Source: an uncultured Collinsella sp. (GTDB lineage: Bacteria > Actinomycetota > Coriobacteriia > Coriobacteriales > Coriobacteriaceae). Taken from it: a DNA stretch of 16,931 bases. Position 1 is the first letter of the stretch. Every line of letters starts with the position of its first letter. Shown here piece after piece: positions 6,477-13,311 of this stretch. Location of the stretch: contig CABRNM010000030.1 in NCBI GenBank assembly GCA_902472315.1, forward strand, positions 1 to 16,931, read 5' to 3'. Below the pieces are notes generated by a model. The model was not told the DNA's origin and did not search any database. It worked only from the letters and a program-made list of their open reading frames with translations. The position numbers and the translations under genes are program-made.

Positions 6477-7490
6477 TTAATAACGCTCAAAGAAGGCAAG
6501 CGCGTTATCGCTGCAGAGCTTTTGCATCACGGTCTTGCCAAAATGCTTGGAGAGCATGTTCTGGAACTCGGGCATCTTGCTGGCATCGGAGAGGAAAGCG
6601 GGCACCGTGGCACCGTCCCAGTCGCCGCCGAGCGCGATGACGTCCTCGCCGCCCAGGTCGAGCCAGTGCTCGATATGTGCCGCCAGCTGGTCGAAGGTGA
6701 CGTCTGCGGCGGTCTTGTCGGTTGCGTCGTTGGAAAGGAACTCGCTGCAGTAGTTGAGGCCGACGATACCGCCCATGTCGCGAATGGTGCGGAACTGGTC
6801 GTCGGTGAGGTTGCGTTTGACGCCGCAAACCGCACGGGAGTTGGAGTGGCTGGCGACGAAGGGGCGCGTGGCGTGGGCGACAACCTCGTCAAAGCACTCA
6901 TCGTTGAGGTGGGAGACGTCGAGCACCATGCCGGCGTGCTCCATCTGCGTAAGCGCCTCGATGCCGGCGGCGGTGAGGCCGGCGTGGGTGTCGTGGCCAC
7001 TCGCGAGCGGTCCCTGCGCATTCCAGCTGAGTGACGACATAAGCACGCCCAAGCTCTTGAGCACCTCGATCAGCGCGGGGTCCTCGGCAAAGAACGTGGC
7101 GTTTTCGATGGTGTGGATGCAGGCGACCTTGCCGTCTTTGAGCGCAGGGCGAATGTCTGCGGCGCTGCGTACGTTGACCATGCGGTCGTGGTTGAGCATT
7201 GCCTGGCCGCTCATGTGCGCCATGATCTGCGCCTGGAAGCGCGCGGCGTGGGCGGTGGGAATCTCGTCGGGGACAAACGTGGCGAAGCACTGTGCCCACG
7301 GCGTGTTGCCGATCTTTGCGAGCGAGATGGCGCAGGCGTTGCCCTCGATGAGGTCGAAATCTTGCGGATGCGTTTCGTCGCCGGGGAAATAACCGTCGGT
7401 GCCGGCGGTAAAGCGCAGGTCGAGATCGAGCGTTGCCCAGCCGATGCGGTCGGCGGTGTCGCAGTGTAGATCAAATACGGGATATGCCAT
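6477..7490 (-). CDS. Membrane-dipeptidase-family (M19) dipeptidase
   Basis: A 337-residue member of the renal-dipeptidase family, zinc hydrolases of the amidohydrolase fold that cleave dipeptides, including D-residue-containing ones in bacteria. Metal ligands are visible: His9 and Asp11 in FDLHCDT, the bridging glutamate Glu129 in IHTIENATFF, His194 in DVSHLND and His215 in ASHSNSR. The ALGGDWDGA segment near the end supplies the conserved aspartate. No signal peptide or membrane anchor is visible, so despite the family name it should be cytoplasmic. The ATG at 7490 follows GGAGG closely; an upstream in-frame start at 7520 is not needed. It is divergent from the FKBP gene. Confidence 0.94.
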   Translation of the reverse strand: MAYPVFDLHCDTADRIGWATLDLDLRFTAGTDGYFPGDETHPQDFDLIEGNACAISLAKIGNTPWAQCFATFVPDEIPTAHAARFQAQIMAHMSGQAMLNHDRMVNVRSAADIRPALKDGKVACIHTIENATFFAEDPALIEVLKSLGVLMSSLSWNAQGPLASGHDTHAGLTAAGIEALTQMEHAGMVLDVSHLNDECFDEVVAHATRPFVASHSNSRAVCGVKRNLTDDQFRTIRDMGGIVGLNYCSEFLSNDATDKTAADVTFDQLAAHIEHWLDLGGEDVIALGGDWDGATVPAFLSDASKMPEFQNMLSKHFGKTVMQKLCSDNALAFFERY

Positions 7491-7546
7491 GGTTCCTCCG
7501 GTTGCAGCGTTTCTTTGCAAACTGTCATTGAATTGTATGACTAGGG

Positions 7547-7552
7547 TATAGT
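7547..7552 (+). promoter_or_regulatory. Possible -10 box for the FKBP-UreE operon
   Basis: TATAGT lies 58 bases before the FKBP start codon, in the 120-base divergent gap. A weak -35 (TGTCAT, 7523-7528) is 18 bases upstream. This is the best candidate in the gap but not a strong promoter. Confidence 0.3.
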
Positions 7553-7610
7553 TAGCGCCATATGTTCATGGCGGCCCGCGTTGTGCGCCGCCCTTATTAC
7601 GGAGGTTACC

Positions 7611-8039
7611 ATGTCCAACCAGGGCAAGAAGGTCAAGACCCATTATCGCGGCACGCTCGACGACGGCACGCAGTTCGATAGCTCCTACGATCGCGGCGAG
7701 CCGCTGGAGTTCACCTGCGGTGCCGGTCAGATGATCAAGGGCTTCGACGCCGCTGTTGTCGACATGCAGGTGGGCGAGAAGAAGACCGTGCACATTCCTG
7801 CTGCCGATGCCTACGGCGAGCACAATCCCGAGATGGTTCTGACCTTCCCGGCCGAGCAGGTTCCCAACATCGAGCAGATCGAGAAGGGCATGAAGCTCTT
7901 CCTGTCCACGCCGAGCGGTATGCCCGTCCCCGCCGTCGTCATTGACGTGACGCCCGAGGCTGTGACGCTCGATGCCAACCACGAGCTTGCCGGCAAGGAT
8001 CTCAACTTCGATATCGAGCTCGTCGAGGTCGAGGATTAG
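7611..8039 (+). CDS. FKBP-type peptidyl-prolyl isomerase, SlyD-like
   Basis: A 142-residue cytoplasmic prolyl cis-trans isomerase and probable chaperone. The FKBP core is split: residues 5-70 contain GAGQMIKGFDAAVVDMQVGEKKTV and AYGE. Residues about 71-125 form the insert-in-flap domain that gives SlyD its chaperone activity, and the barrel closes with DLNFDIELVEVE. The histidine- and cysteine-rich metal-binding tail of E. coli SlyD is absent; the protein simply ends after VEVED. The ATG at 7611 follows an ideal ACGGAGG, while the open frame upstream adds ten unrelated residues. The UreE-like gene starts 3 bases after the stop, so the two are almost certainly co-translated. Confidence 0.94.
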   Translation: MSNQGKKVKTHYRGTLDDGTQFDSSYDRGEPLEFTCGAGQMIKGFDAAVVDMQVGEKKTVHIPAADAYGEHNPEMVLTFPAEQVPNIEQIEKGMKLFLSTPSGMPVPAVVIDVTPEAVTLDANHELAGKDLNFDIELVEVED

Positions 8040-8042
8040 GCT

Positions 8043-8621
8043 ATGCCTGCAAATCTGGTTTCGACAACGTGCCTCGGAAATCTCAACGACCCGTCCTATG
8101 AGCTTTTGCTTCGCCGGGAGCTGGGCGGTGTCTTTGAGGTCGATGAGCTACTGCTCGATTGGGACCAGGCTGATGTATGCGCGTTTGCGGGCGTGACGGA
8201 GCTGGGGCGCACGATCGATGTTCGGCCGGATGCTACCGACGGTGGTCGTCTTGCCGACGGCGACGTGCTCGCCATTGACCGTTCGGGCGTGGTGCCCGTG
8301 GCGGTTGTCGTGCGCCTGCGCAGCGCCGAGGTTTATTTGGTCGAAGTCGACCGTATGGATCCGATTGCGCTCGCGCATGCGTGCTGGGAGATCGGCAACA
8401 TGCATGCGCCGCTCTTCCGGGGCGACTCGGACGAGCATACCGTGCGCATGTATACGCCGGTGCAGCCTGTTTTGGGCCGCATGCTCCGGGGTATCGAGGG
8501 CGTTCGCCTCTCGGTGGTCACGCGCGAGCTCGATGCCAGCCGGCGCTTTGCGTCGAGTGCGGCGGAGGTCGTCGTGAGCATGGCTCCCGACTTTACGATC
8601 GTAAAGAAGGCGCGCGGTTAA
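8043..8621 (+). CDS. ureE: UreE-like protein (urease accessory fold)
   Basis: A 192-residue protein with both UreE domains. Residues about 20-100 match the peptide-binding domain (VDELLLDWDQAD, then GGRLADGDVLAID). Residues about 106-160 match the metal-binding domain, with ALAHACWEIGNMHAPLF resembling the UreE signature around GNRH. UreE delivers nickel to urease, but no urease structural or accessory genes are in view. The metal-binding histidine that precedes V-L-x-x-M-L in UreE is replaced here (VQPVLGRML), and the histidine-rich tail is missing. Nickel delivery is therefore doubtful; His112 and His121 remain. It is coupled to the SlyD-like gene, whose E. coli relative also handles nickel. 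The function is unproven; the fold assignment is fairly firm. Confidence 0.75.
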   Translation: MPANLVSTTCLGNLNDPSYELLLRRELGGVFEVDELLLDWDQADVCAFAGVTELGRTIDVRPDATDGGRLADGDVLAIDRSGVVPVAVVVRLRSAEVYLVEVDRMDPIALAHACWEIGNMHAPLFRGDSDEHTVRMYTPVQPVLGRMLRGIEGVRLSVVTRELDASRRFASSAAEVVVSMAPDFTIVKKARG

Positions 8622-8631
8622 CGTGCGTATG

Positions 8632-8676
8632 AGTAAGACGGACTTTGAGAGGCAACTATTCAAAGTCCGTCTTACT
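8632..8676. repeat. 17-bp perfect inverted repeat
   Basis: Arms 8632-8648 and 8660-8676 are exact reverse complements around an 11-base loop, between the UreE-like gene and the HAD gene. Neither strand has a T-run after the stem, so it is not a normal intrinsic terminator. It could be a REP-like unit, an RNA-stability element or a Rho-assisted terminator. Confidence 0.8.
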
Positions 8677-8704
8677 GTTGATGAGGTGCTTTGGGGGAAA
8701 GCAT

Positions 8705-9502
8705 ATGGGTCTTGAGGGAATCAAGCTGATTGCATGCGATTTGGACGGCACGTTGCTGCATCCGGGGGAGCGCGAGCCGCGTTCCGAGGCCTTTGAGCTT
8801 ATCGATGAGCTGCATCGTCGCGGTATCGTGTTTATGCCGGCGAGCGGCCGTCAATATGCGAGCTTGCGCTATCTGTTTGCCCCGGTGGCCGATGAGCTCG
8901 CCTATGTATGCGAAAACGGAGCCCTGGTGATGAGCGAGGGGCGCGCCGTTGTCAAACGTTCCATGGAACGTAGCCTTGCTATGGATATCGCGAATGCCGT
9001 GGTCGCCTACCCCCATGCCGACGTAACCCTTTCCTGCGAGGGGCACCTCTACACCATAAGCGGTAACGATGCATTCATCGACCATTTGCGTTACGAGGTC
9101 CACTGCGATGTGACGGTGGTCGACCGTCCCGAGGACATTGACGAGGATGTCATTAAGATTGCGTTTCAAACGCCCGAGACAGAGCAGCCGGCGGCGTTGG
9201 AGTATTTTGCGCGTCGCTTTAGCGACCGGGTCGATGTGATGACGTCGGGAACCGAATGGACCGACTTTATCGGCTTTGATTCAGGCAAGGGGTCCGCGCT
9301 TGCCGATTATGGTCGCGCACTGGGGATCTCACCTAACGAAATGATGGCGTTTGGCGATAACGAAAACGATCGCGACATGCTCAACGTGGTGGGCCATCCC
9401 TATCTGATGGAGAGCTGCAATCCCAGCATGCGCGGTGTCAATGACCGTGTCCGCTACGTGCGCACGGTCGAAGAAGAGCTGCGTCGTCTACTTGCTGAGT
9501 AG
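8705..9502 (+). CDS. Cof-type HAD-IIB family phosphatase
   Basis: A 265-residue haloacid-dehalogenase hydrolase of the Cof/YidA type. Motif I is CDLDGTLL with nucleophile Asp12 and Asp14. Motif II is Ser47 in MPASGRQ, motif III is Lys195 in DSGKGSAL, and motif IV is GDNENDRDML with Asp218 and Asp222. The alpha/beta cap lies between motifs II and III (about residues 80-190). Such proteins dephosphorylate small sugar phosphates, nucleotides or pyridoxal phosphate; the sequence does not say which. The ATG at 8705 is chosen because GGGGGAAAG lies just before it; the open frame upstream runs through the palindrome. It converges on the PerR gene with 14 bases between stops. Confidence 0.93.
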   Translation: MGLEGIKLIACDLDGTLLHPGEREPRSEAFELIDELHRRGIVFMPASGRQYASLRYLFAPVADELAYVCENGALVMSEGRAVVKRSMERSLAMDIANAVVAYPHADVTLSCEGHLYTISGNDAFIDHLRYEVHCDVTVVDRPEDIDEDVIKIAFQTPETEQPAALEYFARRFSDRVDVMTSGTEWTDFIGFDSGKGSALADYGRALGISPNEMMAFGDNENDRDMLNVVGHPYLMESCNPSMRGVNDRVRYVRTVEEELRRLLAE

Positions 9503-9516
9503 GCATGTCCCAAAAT

Positions 9517-9897
9517 CTACCTACAGTTGGGGCAGAGACCCTCGAAGATGGTGTAGTGCGAGGTGACGTTCCAGCCGATTTGCTCGGACGCCTTGGCGTC
9601 GAGCTGGGCATCGAAGGGGAGCGGTACGTCGATGACGCGGCTGCACGAGGTACAGATGATATGCGCATGCGGCTCGATCGTGCGATCGAAGCGGCTGCCG
9701 CCCGGCGTCTTGATGGAGAGGATCTCGCCGGCGTCGGCCAAGAGATTGAGATTGCGGTAGACCGTACCGCGGCTGATTTTGTCATCCTGCGCGCGCACGG
9801 CGTTGTAGATCTCATCGGCGGTGGGGTGGTTATAGCTTTGGCGCACGGCGTCAAGAACCAGCTTCCGCTGCTTGGTGTTTCTTCTTTGCACCGCCAT
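9517..9897 (-). CDS. perR: Fur-family regulator, PerR type
   Basis: A 126-residue metal-dependent repressor. Residues 1-65 are the winged helix (HPTADEIYNAV, then GTVYRNLNLLADAGEI). The structural zinc site is Cys82/Cys85 with Cys122/Cys125. The regulatory metal site matches B. subtilis PerR at every ligand: His24, Asp71 in SRFD, His77 and His79 in PHAHIIC, and Asp90 in VIDVPLP. Peroxide sensing is therefore more likely than iron or zinc sensing, which suits an anaerobe. The N-terminus is shorter than in B. subtilis PerR (145 residues overall). The ATG at 9897 follows AAGAGGCGAGG. The peroxide-sensing assignment rests on ligand identity only. Confidence 0.88.
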   Translation of the reverse strand: MAVQRRNTKQRKLVLDAVRQSYNHPTADEIYNAVRAQDDKISRGTVYRNLNLLADAGEILSIKTPGGSRFDRTIEPHAHIICTSCSRVIDVPLPFDAQLDAKASEQIGWNVTSHYTIFEGLCPNCR

Positions 9898-9930
9898 GCG
9901 CCTCGCCTCTTTTCTATCAACGGTCGTAGG

Positions 9931-9948
9931 TAAATGATACCGTATTTA
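9931..9948 (-). promoter_or_regulatory. AT-rich operator candidate before perR
   Basis: TAAAT and ATTTA arms flank an 8-base centre that includes the 4-1-4 palindrome ATACCGTAT, 34-51 bases upstream of the perR start. On the minus strand it overlaps a possible -10 box (TATCAT). An autoregulatory Fur/PerR site is plausible by position, but the match to the PerR-box consensus is weak. Confidence 0.3.
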
Positions 9949-9958
9949 GCACACAATA

Positions 9959-10369
9959 CTAATAACGAGGACTGAAACCGTCTTCATTGGTAAGTGGGGC
10001 TCGGGCCTGGGCGTCTACGAGGCGAAAGCGCGTTCCCATGCGCTCGTAGGAGGCATGAAGCGCCTCGAGATGAGATAGGATATTTGCCGGAGCTCCCTGT
10101 ATCTCCATCTCGACTGAGCCGTCTTCCATGTTACGCACCCAGCCGGTGAGTGCGCGTGCCTGTGCGAGGTTGGTGTTGGTAAAGCGAAAACCAACGCCTT
10201 GGACTTGCCCCGTCCAGTGCAGGAAGTAGCGCAGGGGAGTGTCTTGAGTGGCCTCGTCGCTTGCGAGCACAGTAAGCCTGCGGCGCAGCTCGAGCTCGAT
10301 GTTTGATGGTTTTTGAGGCTCTCGACTGCCGCCGGTGACGCTGGAGAAGAACGTATCGAAGAGGCCCAT
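9959..10369 (-). CDS. acyP: Acylphosphatase with N- and C-terminal extensions
   Basis: A 136-residue protein whose central 90 residues are an acylphosphatase domain, hydrolysing carboxyl-phosphate bonds such as in acetyl phosphate. The catalytic Arg62 sits in GQVQGVGFRF and Asn80 in GWVRNMEDGSVE. About 45 residues precede the domain (beginning MGLFDTFFSSVTGG, then a charged stretch), and a short tail follows; a typical acylphosphatase has only about 90 residues. The ATG at 10369 is 2 bases after the stop of the oxidoreductase gene, so translation is probably coupled. The link between the two activities is not evident. Confidence 0.9.
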   Translation of the reverse strand: MGLFDTFFSSVTGGSREPQKPSNIELELRRRLTVLASDEATQDTPLRYFLHWTGQVQGVGFRFTNTNLAQARALTGWVRNMEDGSVEMEIQGAPANILSHLEALHASYERMGTRFRLVDAQARAPLTNEDGFSPRY

Positions 10370-10371
10370 CG

Positions 10372-11478
10372 CTATGCCTGCTTGACTGAATCGGCGGGGA
10401 AGGTAATGCCGGCCTGCTGACGCACGGCATCCATGATGCGCAGCGAGACGAGCGTGACATCGCGGTAGTGGCCGAGCTCATGGCGTCCCGCCGGGGTCTC
10501 CCAAATCTCTTCCTTAACGTTATCGATGCCGCCGATGGCGGTGATAAAGTCTGTGAGTTCGTATTCCATGGTGTTGCTCGATTTGGGCAGGTCGAGCACG
10601 CGGCCGTTGTCGCCCTGTTCGCGCGGTGCCTCGGTCGCCGAGCCGCGTACGACATCGCCGCGATAGTCGATGCGGACGTTGCGGGGCGTGGACAGATGGT
10701 CGATCTGGATAGTGCCACGCTCGCCTTCGATCTGCGAGGGCAGCAGGTCATTCGTAATTTTGGAGTGCGCGAGCTCGACGGAGATGCGGCCACCGCCGTA
10801 GCTGGCGAGGATAGAACCGCAGCCGTCGATGGGGCCGTGCGTGAGCTGTCGCGTGGTGGGGTCGAGCAGAGTAGCCATGCTCGTAAGGCCGGAGGGCATG
10901 CCGAAAATCTCGACCATGGGCTCGACGGTGTAGACGCCAATGTCCATGAGGGAACCCGATGCCATATTGCAGTCGAAGATATTGGTGGAGCGTCCCGCGA
11001 GAATCTCGTTGTAGCGCGAGGAATACTTGCCAAAGCGCAATGAGGCACGACGAATGGGCGCAATCTCGCCCAGGGCGTCCTCGATGGCGTGGAAAGCGGG
11101 GTCATGGAGCGGGCGCATGGCCTCGAGGGCCACGACACCTGCTGCCTCGGCAGCGCGGAAGACTTCCAGCGCCTGCGCCTCGGTGGCGCAGAAGGGCTTC
11201 TCGACGATGACGTGCTTGCCACCGGCGATGCAGGCAAGGGCCTGCTCGTAGTGAAGTGCGTTGGGGCTGCCGATATAGACGGCGTCGACGTCGGCAGCGG
11301 ACGCAAGCTCGTCAAGTGCGGTGAAGTTACGCTCGCCGCCGTGCTTAGCGGTGAAGGCGGTGCCGCGATCTGCGTCGCGCGAGAGCGTGCCCACAAACGC
11401 GGCTTGGTCGTTGGCGTTGACGACCTGGATAAAGTCGTCGGTAATCATGGATGTGCCGATGGTCGCTATACGCAGCAT
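10372..11478 (-). CDS. Gfo/Idh/MocA-family oxidoreductase
   Basis: A 368-residue NAD(P)-dependent dehydrogenase of the glucose-fructose oxidoreductase/inositol dehydrogenase family. Residues 1-120 form the Rossmann domain: MLRIATIGTSMITDDF (with GTS in place of the more usual GxGxxA), then SPNALHYEQA and the family motif EKPFCAT (Glu93, Lys94, Pro95). The C-terminal alpha/beta substrate domain has GSLMDIGVYTVEPM. The substrate is probably a sugar or polyol derivative but cannot be read from sequence. The ATG at 11478 has GAGGGGG 6 bases upstream; the open frame extends another 170 codons upstream across rnhA, which is a shadow. It lies 73 bases behind rnhA and 2 bases before acyP. Confidence 0.93.
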   Translation of the reverse strand: MLRIATIGTSMITDDFIQVVNANDQAAFVGTLSRDADRGTAFTAKHGGERNFTALDELASAADVDAVYIGSPNALHYEQALACIAGGKHVIVEKPFCATEAQALEVFRAAEAAGVVALEAMRPLHDPAFHAIEDALGEIAPIRRASLRFGKYSSRYNEILAGRSTNIFDCNMASGSLMDIGVYTVEPMVEIFGMPSGLTSMATLLDPTTRQLTHGPIDGCGSILASYGGGRISVELAHSKITNDLLPSQIEGERGTIQIDHLSTPRNVRIDYRGDVVRGSATEAPREQGDNGRVLDLPKSSNTMEYELTDFITAIGGIDNVKEEIWETPAGRHELGHYRDVTLVSLRIMDAVRQQAGITFPADSVKQA

Positions 11479-11551
11479 GTATCCCCCTCGTGCCGTTCGG
11501 TTTACAGGATGAGTGTAGCGCGGGAGGACACAAAAGCGTGCGAAAACGCCG

Positions 11552-12037
11552 TTACAGGTCGCTCTCGTTAAAGCCGGTGTCGATATCGAGGTTGCTGCCG
11601 TCGGCCGCCGTGGTGGCAAGCTCGTCGCAGCGCTCGTTGAGCTCATGGCCGGCGTGACCCTTAACCCAGATGAACTCCACCTTATGCTTGCTCTTTGCGG
11701 CAAGCAGACGCTCCCACAGGTCGCGGTTCTTGACAGGCTGCTTGTTGGCGGTCTTCCAGCCGCGTTTTTTCCATCCGTCAATCCAGTGCTTGTTGAAGGC
11801 GTTGACGACGTACTGCGAATCGGAATGGACTTCGACGTCGCAGGGGCGGTTGAGCGCCTCGAGTGCCACGATGACCGCCATGAGCTCCATGCGGTTGTTG
11901 GTGGTCTTGGCGTAGCCGCGCGAAAGCTCAGAGGTGAAGGTCTTGCCGGCGGGGTTGGTGTATTTGAGCACGGCGCCGTAGCCGCCACGTCCCGGATTTG
12001 ATCGGGCCGAGCCGTCGGTATAGATGATGACCTTCAC
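11552..12037 (-). CDS. rnhA: Ribonuclease HI
   Basis: A 161-residue RNase H type 1, cutting the RNA strand of RNA-DNA hybrids. All four carboxylates are present: Asp8 in YTDGSARSNPG, Glu51 in NNRMELMAV, Asp73 in HSDSQYVV and Asp138 in NERCDELA, with the catalytic His128 region GHAGHELN. The basic handle of the E. coli type is present (WKKRGWKTANKQPVKNRDLW). The start is a GTG at 12037, chosen because GAAAGGA lies 6 bases upstream and the family begins there; the frame extends 17 codons upstream. The -10-like TACAAT at 12076-12081 could drive it. The length is near the 155 residues of E. coli RNase HI. Confidence 0.96.
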   Translation of the reverse strand: MKVIIYTDGSARSNPGRGGYGAVLKYTNPAGKTFTSELSRGYAKTTNNRMELMAVIVALEALNRPCDVEVHSDSQYVVNAFNKHWIDGWKKRGWKTANKQPVKNRDLWERLLAAKSKHKVEFIWVKGHAGHELNERCDELATTAADGSNLDIDTGFNESDL

Positions 12038-12075
12038 ATGGTTCCTTTCGTTGGGTACGTTTCGCGTGAGTGACC

Positions 12076-12081
12076 ATTGTA
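12076..12081 (-). promoter_or_regulatory. Possible -10 box for rnhA
   Basis: On the minus strand TACAAT, one base from consensus, lies 39-44 bases before the rnhA start in the 63-base gap after lysR. No good -35 is visible at 17 bases. A GC-rich hairpin at the end of lysR lies just upstream. Confidence 0.35.
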
Positions 12082-12100
12082 GCGCCATGCCCGCCGGGGG

Positions 12101-13039
12101 CTAGCAATCTACGATTTCTACCCCGTCTTCCGACAGTTGGTTGGCATGGATGATGCGGTTGAGCTCGTCGAGGTATTGCTGCAAGAGGGGAGAGGGTTTG
12201 CGGTCGTCATGCATGATGTAGCCCACATGCATCGTCGGGGCGTCTGCCAGGGGGATCGAGGCCATGCCCCACTGCATTTCGCTGGAGAGTACGCCGGTCG
12301 ACAGCGCATAGCCGTTCGAGGTGATAAGCAGGTTGGTGAGCGTCCCGCGGTCGGATACGCGGATATTGCGGTTGCAGGGAATATAGCTAAAAGGTTCCTC
12401 GGCGTAATAGAAGGAGTTTGAGGTTCCCTGCTCAAAGCTGTAGCGCGTATAGGGTGTGAGGTCGGCAAGGGACAGCTGGGGGCGGCGTGCGAGCGGGTGG
12501 CGCTCGCTAACGAAGACGTGGACCGTCGCGTCGAAGAGGGGATGGAAGCTTGCGCGGGCATCGGCGAAGGCCTTCTGCAAGACACGGGTATTAAAGTCGT
12601 CCAGATAGAGGATGCCGATATCGCTGCGAAATGCGCGGACGTCGTCGATGATCTGCGAGGTGGTGGTCTCGCGCATGATGAACTCGAACTTACTGTCGCG
12701 GCAGCGCTCGACGACGTTGACAAAGGCCTCGACCGAAAAGGCGTAGTGCTGGGCCGAGATGGCAAGGCGCGCCTGGGGTGTGCCGCCGTCCTCGTAGCGG
12801 GCCTCGAGCATATCTGCCTGCTCCACGACTTGGCGCGCATAGCCCAAAAGCTCGGTGCCGTCGTTGGTGAGCGTGACGCCGCGGCTGGAGCGCGTAAAGA
12901 TCTCCAGATGGAGCTCCTGTTCCAGGCTTTTGACGGCGTTTGAGATGTTGGACTGAGCGGTATAGAGGCGCTGGGCTGCAGCGTTGATTGAGCCGGACTC
13001 TGCCACGGCAATCAGAAAACGAAGCTGCTGAAGGGTCAT
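12101..13039 (-). CDS. LysR-family transcriptional regulator
   Basis: A 312-residue LysR regulator. Residues 1-60 are the winged helix-turn-helix (LRFLIAVAESGSINAAAQRL, then NISNAVKSLEQELHLEIFTR). Residues about 90-300 form the two-lobed effector domain. It is divergent from metY across a 272-base gap with a T-N11-A operator candidate, so control of metY and itself is likely. The effector might be a sulfur metabolite such as O-acetylserine or O-acetylhomoserine, as for CysB and CysL; that is inference. Two ATGs are 9 bases apart. The downstream one (13039) is chosen because GAGAGG then sits 9 bases away; from the upstream ATG (13048) the same Shine-Dalgarno would have no spacer. Confidence 0.92.
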   Translation of the reverse strand: MTLQQLRFLIAVAESGSINAAAQRLYTAQSNISNAVKSLEQELHLEIFTRSSRGVTLTNDGTELLGYARQVVEQADMLEARYEDGGTPQARLAISAQHYAFSVEAFVNVVERCRDSKFEFIMRETTTSQIIDDVRAFRSDIGILYLDDFNTRVLQKAFADARASFHPLFDATVHVFVSERHPLARRPQLSLADLTPYTRYSFEQGTSNSFYYAEEPFSYIPCNRNIRVSDRGTLTNLLITSNGYALSTGVLSSEMQWGMASIPLADAPTMHVGYIMHDDRKPSPLLQQYLDELNRIIHANQLSEDGVEIVDC

Positions 13040-13061
13040 CGACGCCATCCTCTCGATTGCT

Positions 13062-13083
13062 ATCTATATAACAGATAACAGAT
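13062..13083. promoter_or_regulatory. LysR-type operator candidate
   Basis: ATCT (13062-13065) and AGAT (13073-13076) form a 15-bp dyad containing T-N11-A, the classical LysR-type box, and a second AGAT follows at 13080-13083 as a direct repeat. The site is 23 bases from the lysR start and 17 bases upstream of the metY -35 box. That suits both autorepression and activation of metY. Confidence 0.6.
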
Positions 13084-13099
13084 TAGCGCTATTAAGTGA

Positions 13100-13128
13100 T
13101 TGACCGAGGGAAACAATGCTCGTACTAT
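13100..13128 (+). promoter_or_regulatory. Promoter of the metY leader
   Basis: The -35 box TTGACC (13100-13105) and -10 box TACTAT (13123-13128) are separated by exactly 17 bases, the best sigma-70-type promoter in the window. The start point would be near 13135, leaving about 177 nt of leader before metY. Confidence 0.7.
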
Positions 13129-13184
13129 TCAAAACACACAAAGGCGGTAGGTAATTAAGCCGACCACGGAACCGGGATGCGAAA

Positions 13185-13257
13185 GGAGGCCCGCATATGA
13201 ATTGCTTACCAAGACGAATGCCGGGCTCCTGTTTGCGCCCGTCGGCGTGATCAGGAG
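13185..13257 (+). other. Alternative hairpins in the metY leader (attenuator-like)
   Basis: Stem 1 pairs 13185-13196 with 13218-13229 (10 of 12 positions) and holds the Shine-Dalgarno of the leader peptide. Its 21-nt loop is exactly the first seven codons of that peptide. Stem 2 pairs CTCCTG 13226-13231 with CAGGAG 13252-13257, with an inner CGCC/GGCG stem, and spans the peptide's stop codon. The two stems share CTCC (13226-13229), so they exclude one another. A 28-nt tract with no G (13264-13291) follows, resembling a Rho-loading site. Folding was done by eye. Confidence 0.5.
13197..13250 (+). CDS. Cysteine-containing leader peptide upstream of metY
   Basis: A 17-codon frame encodes MNCLPRRMPGSCLRPSA and stops at TGA 13248-13250. 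AAAGGAGG (13182-13189) lies 7 bases before its ATG, a better Shine-Dalgarno sequence than most genes here have. It lies wholly within the transcribed leader of metY, 61 bases before that gene. Cysteine is rare in proteins, yet residues 3 and 12 are Cys, and metY belongs to sulfur amino acid synthesis. Translation would melt the stem that hides its own ribosome site. A role as a cysteine-sensing attenuator peptide is inference; short Cys-containing uORFs that control sulfur genes are known in mycobacteria. Confidence 0.6.
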   Translation: MNCLPRRMPGSCLRPSA

Positions 13258-13311
13258 ACAGCGACTTACTTCTCTTACTCTTATTACTTTTGTTCGATCA
13301 AGGAGATCATC

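Noticed and set aside
10131..11396. 421-codon frame overlapping the oxidoreductase gene
   Set aside because: It is a shifted-frame shadow: Ser/Arg/Pro/Thr-rich product, while the true frame has EKP and DIG motifs and a good ribosome site.
13135..13311. SAM or SAH riboswitch before metY
   Set aside because: None of the SAM-I, SAM-II, SAM-IV or SAH core motifs I know is present; the leader-peptide explanation fits better.
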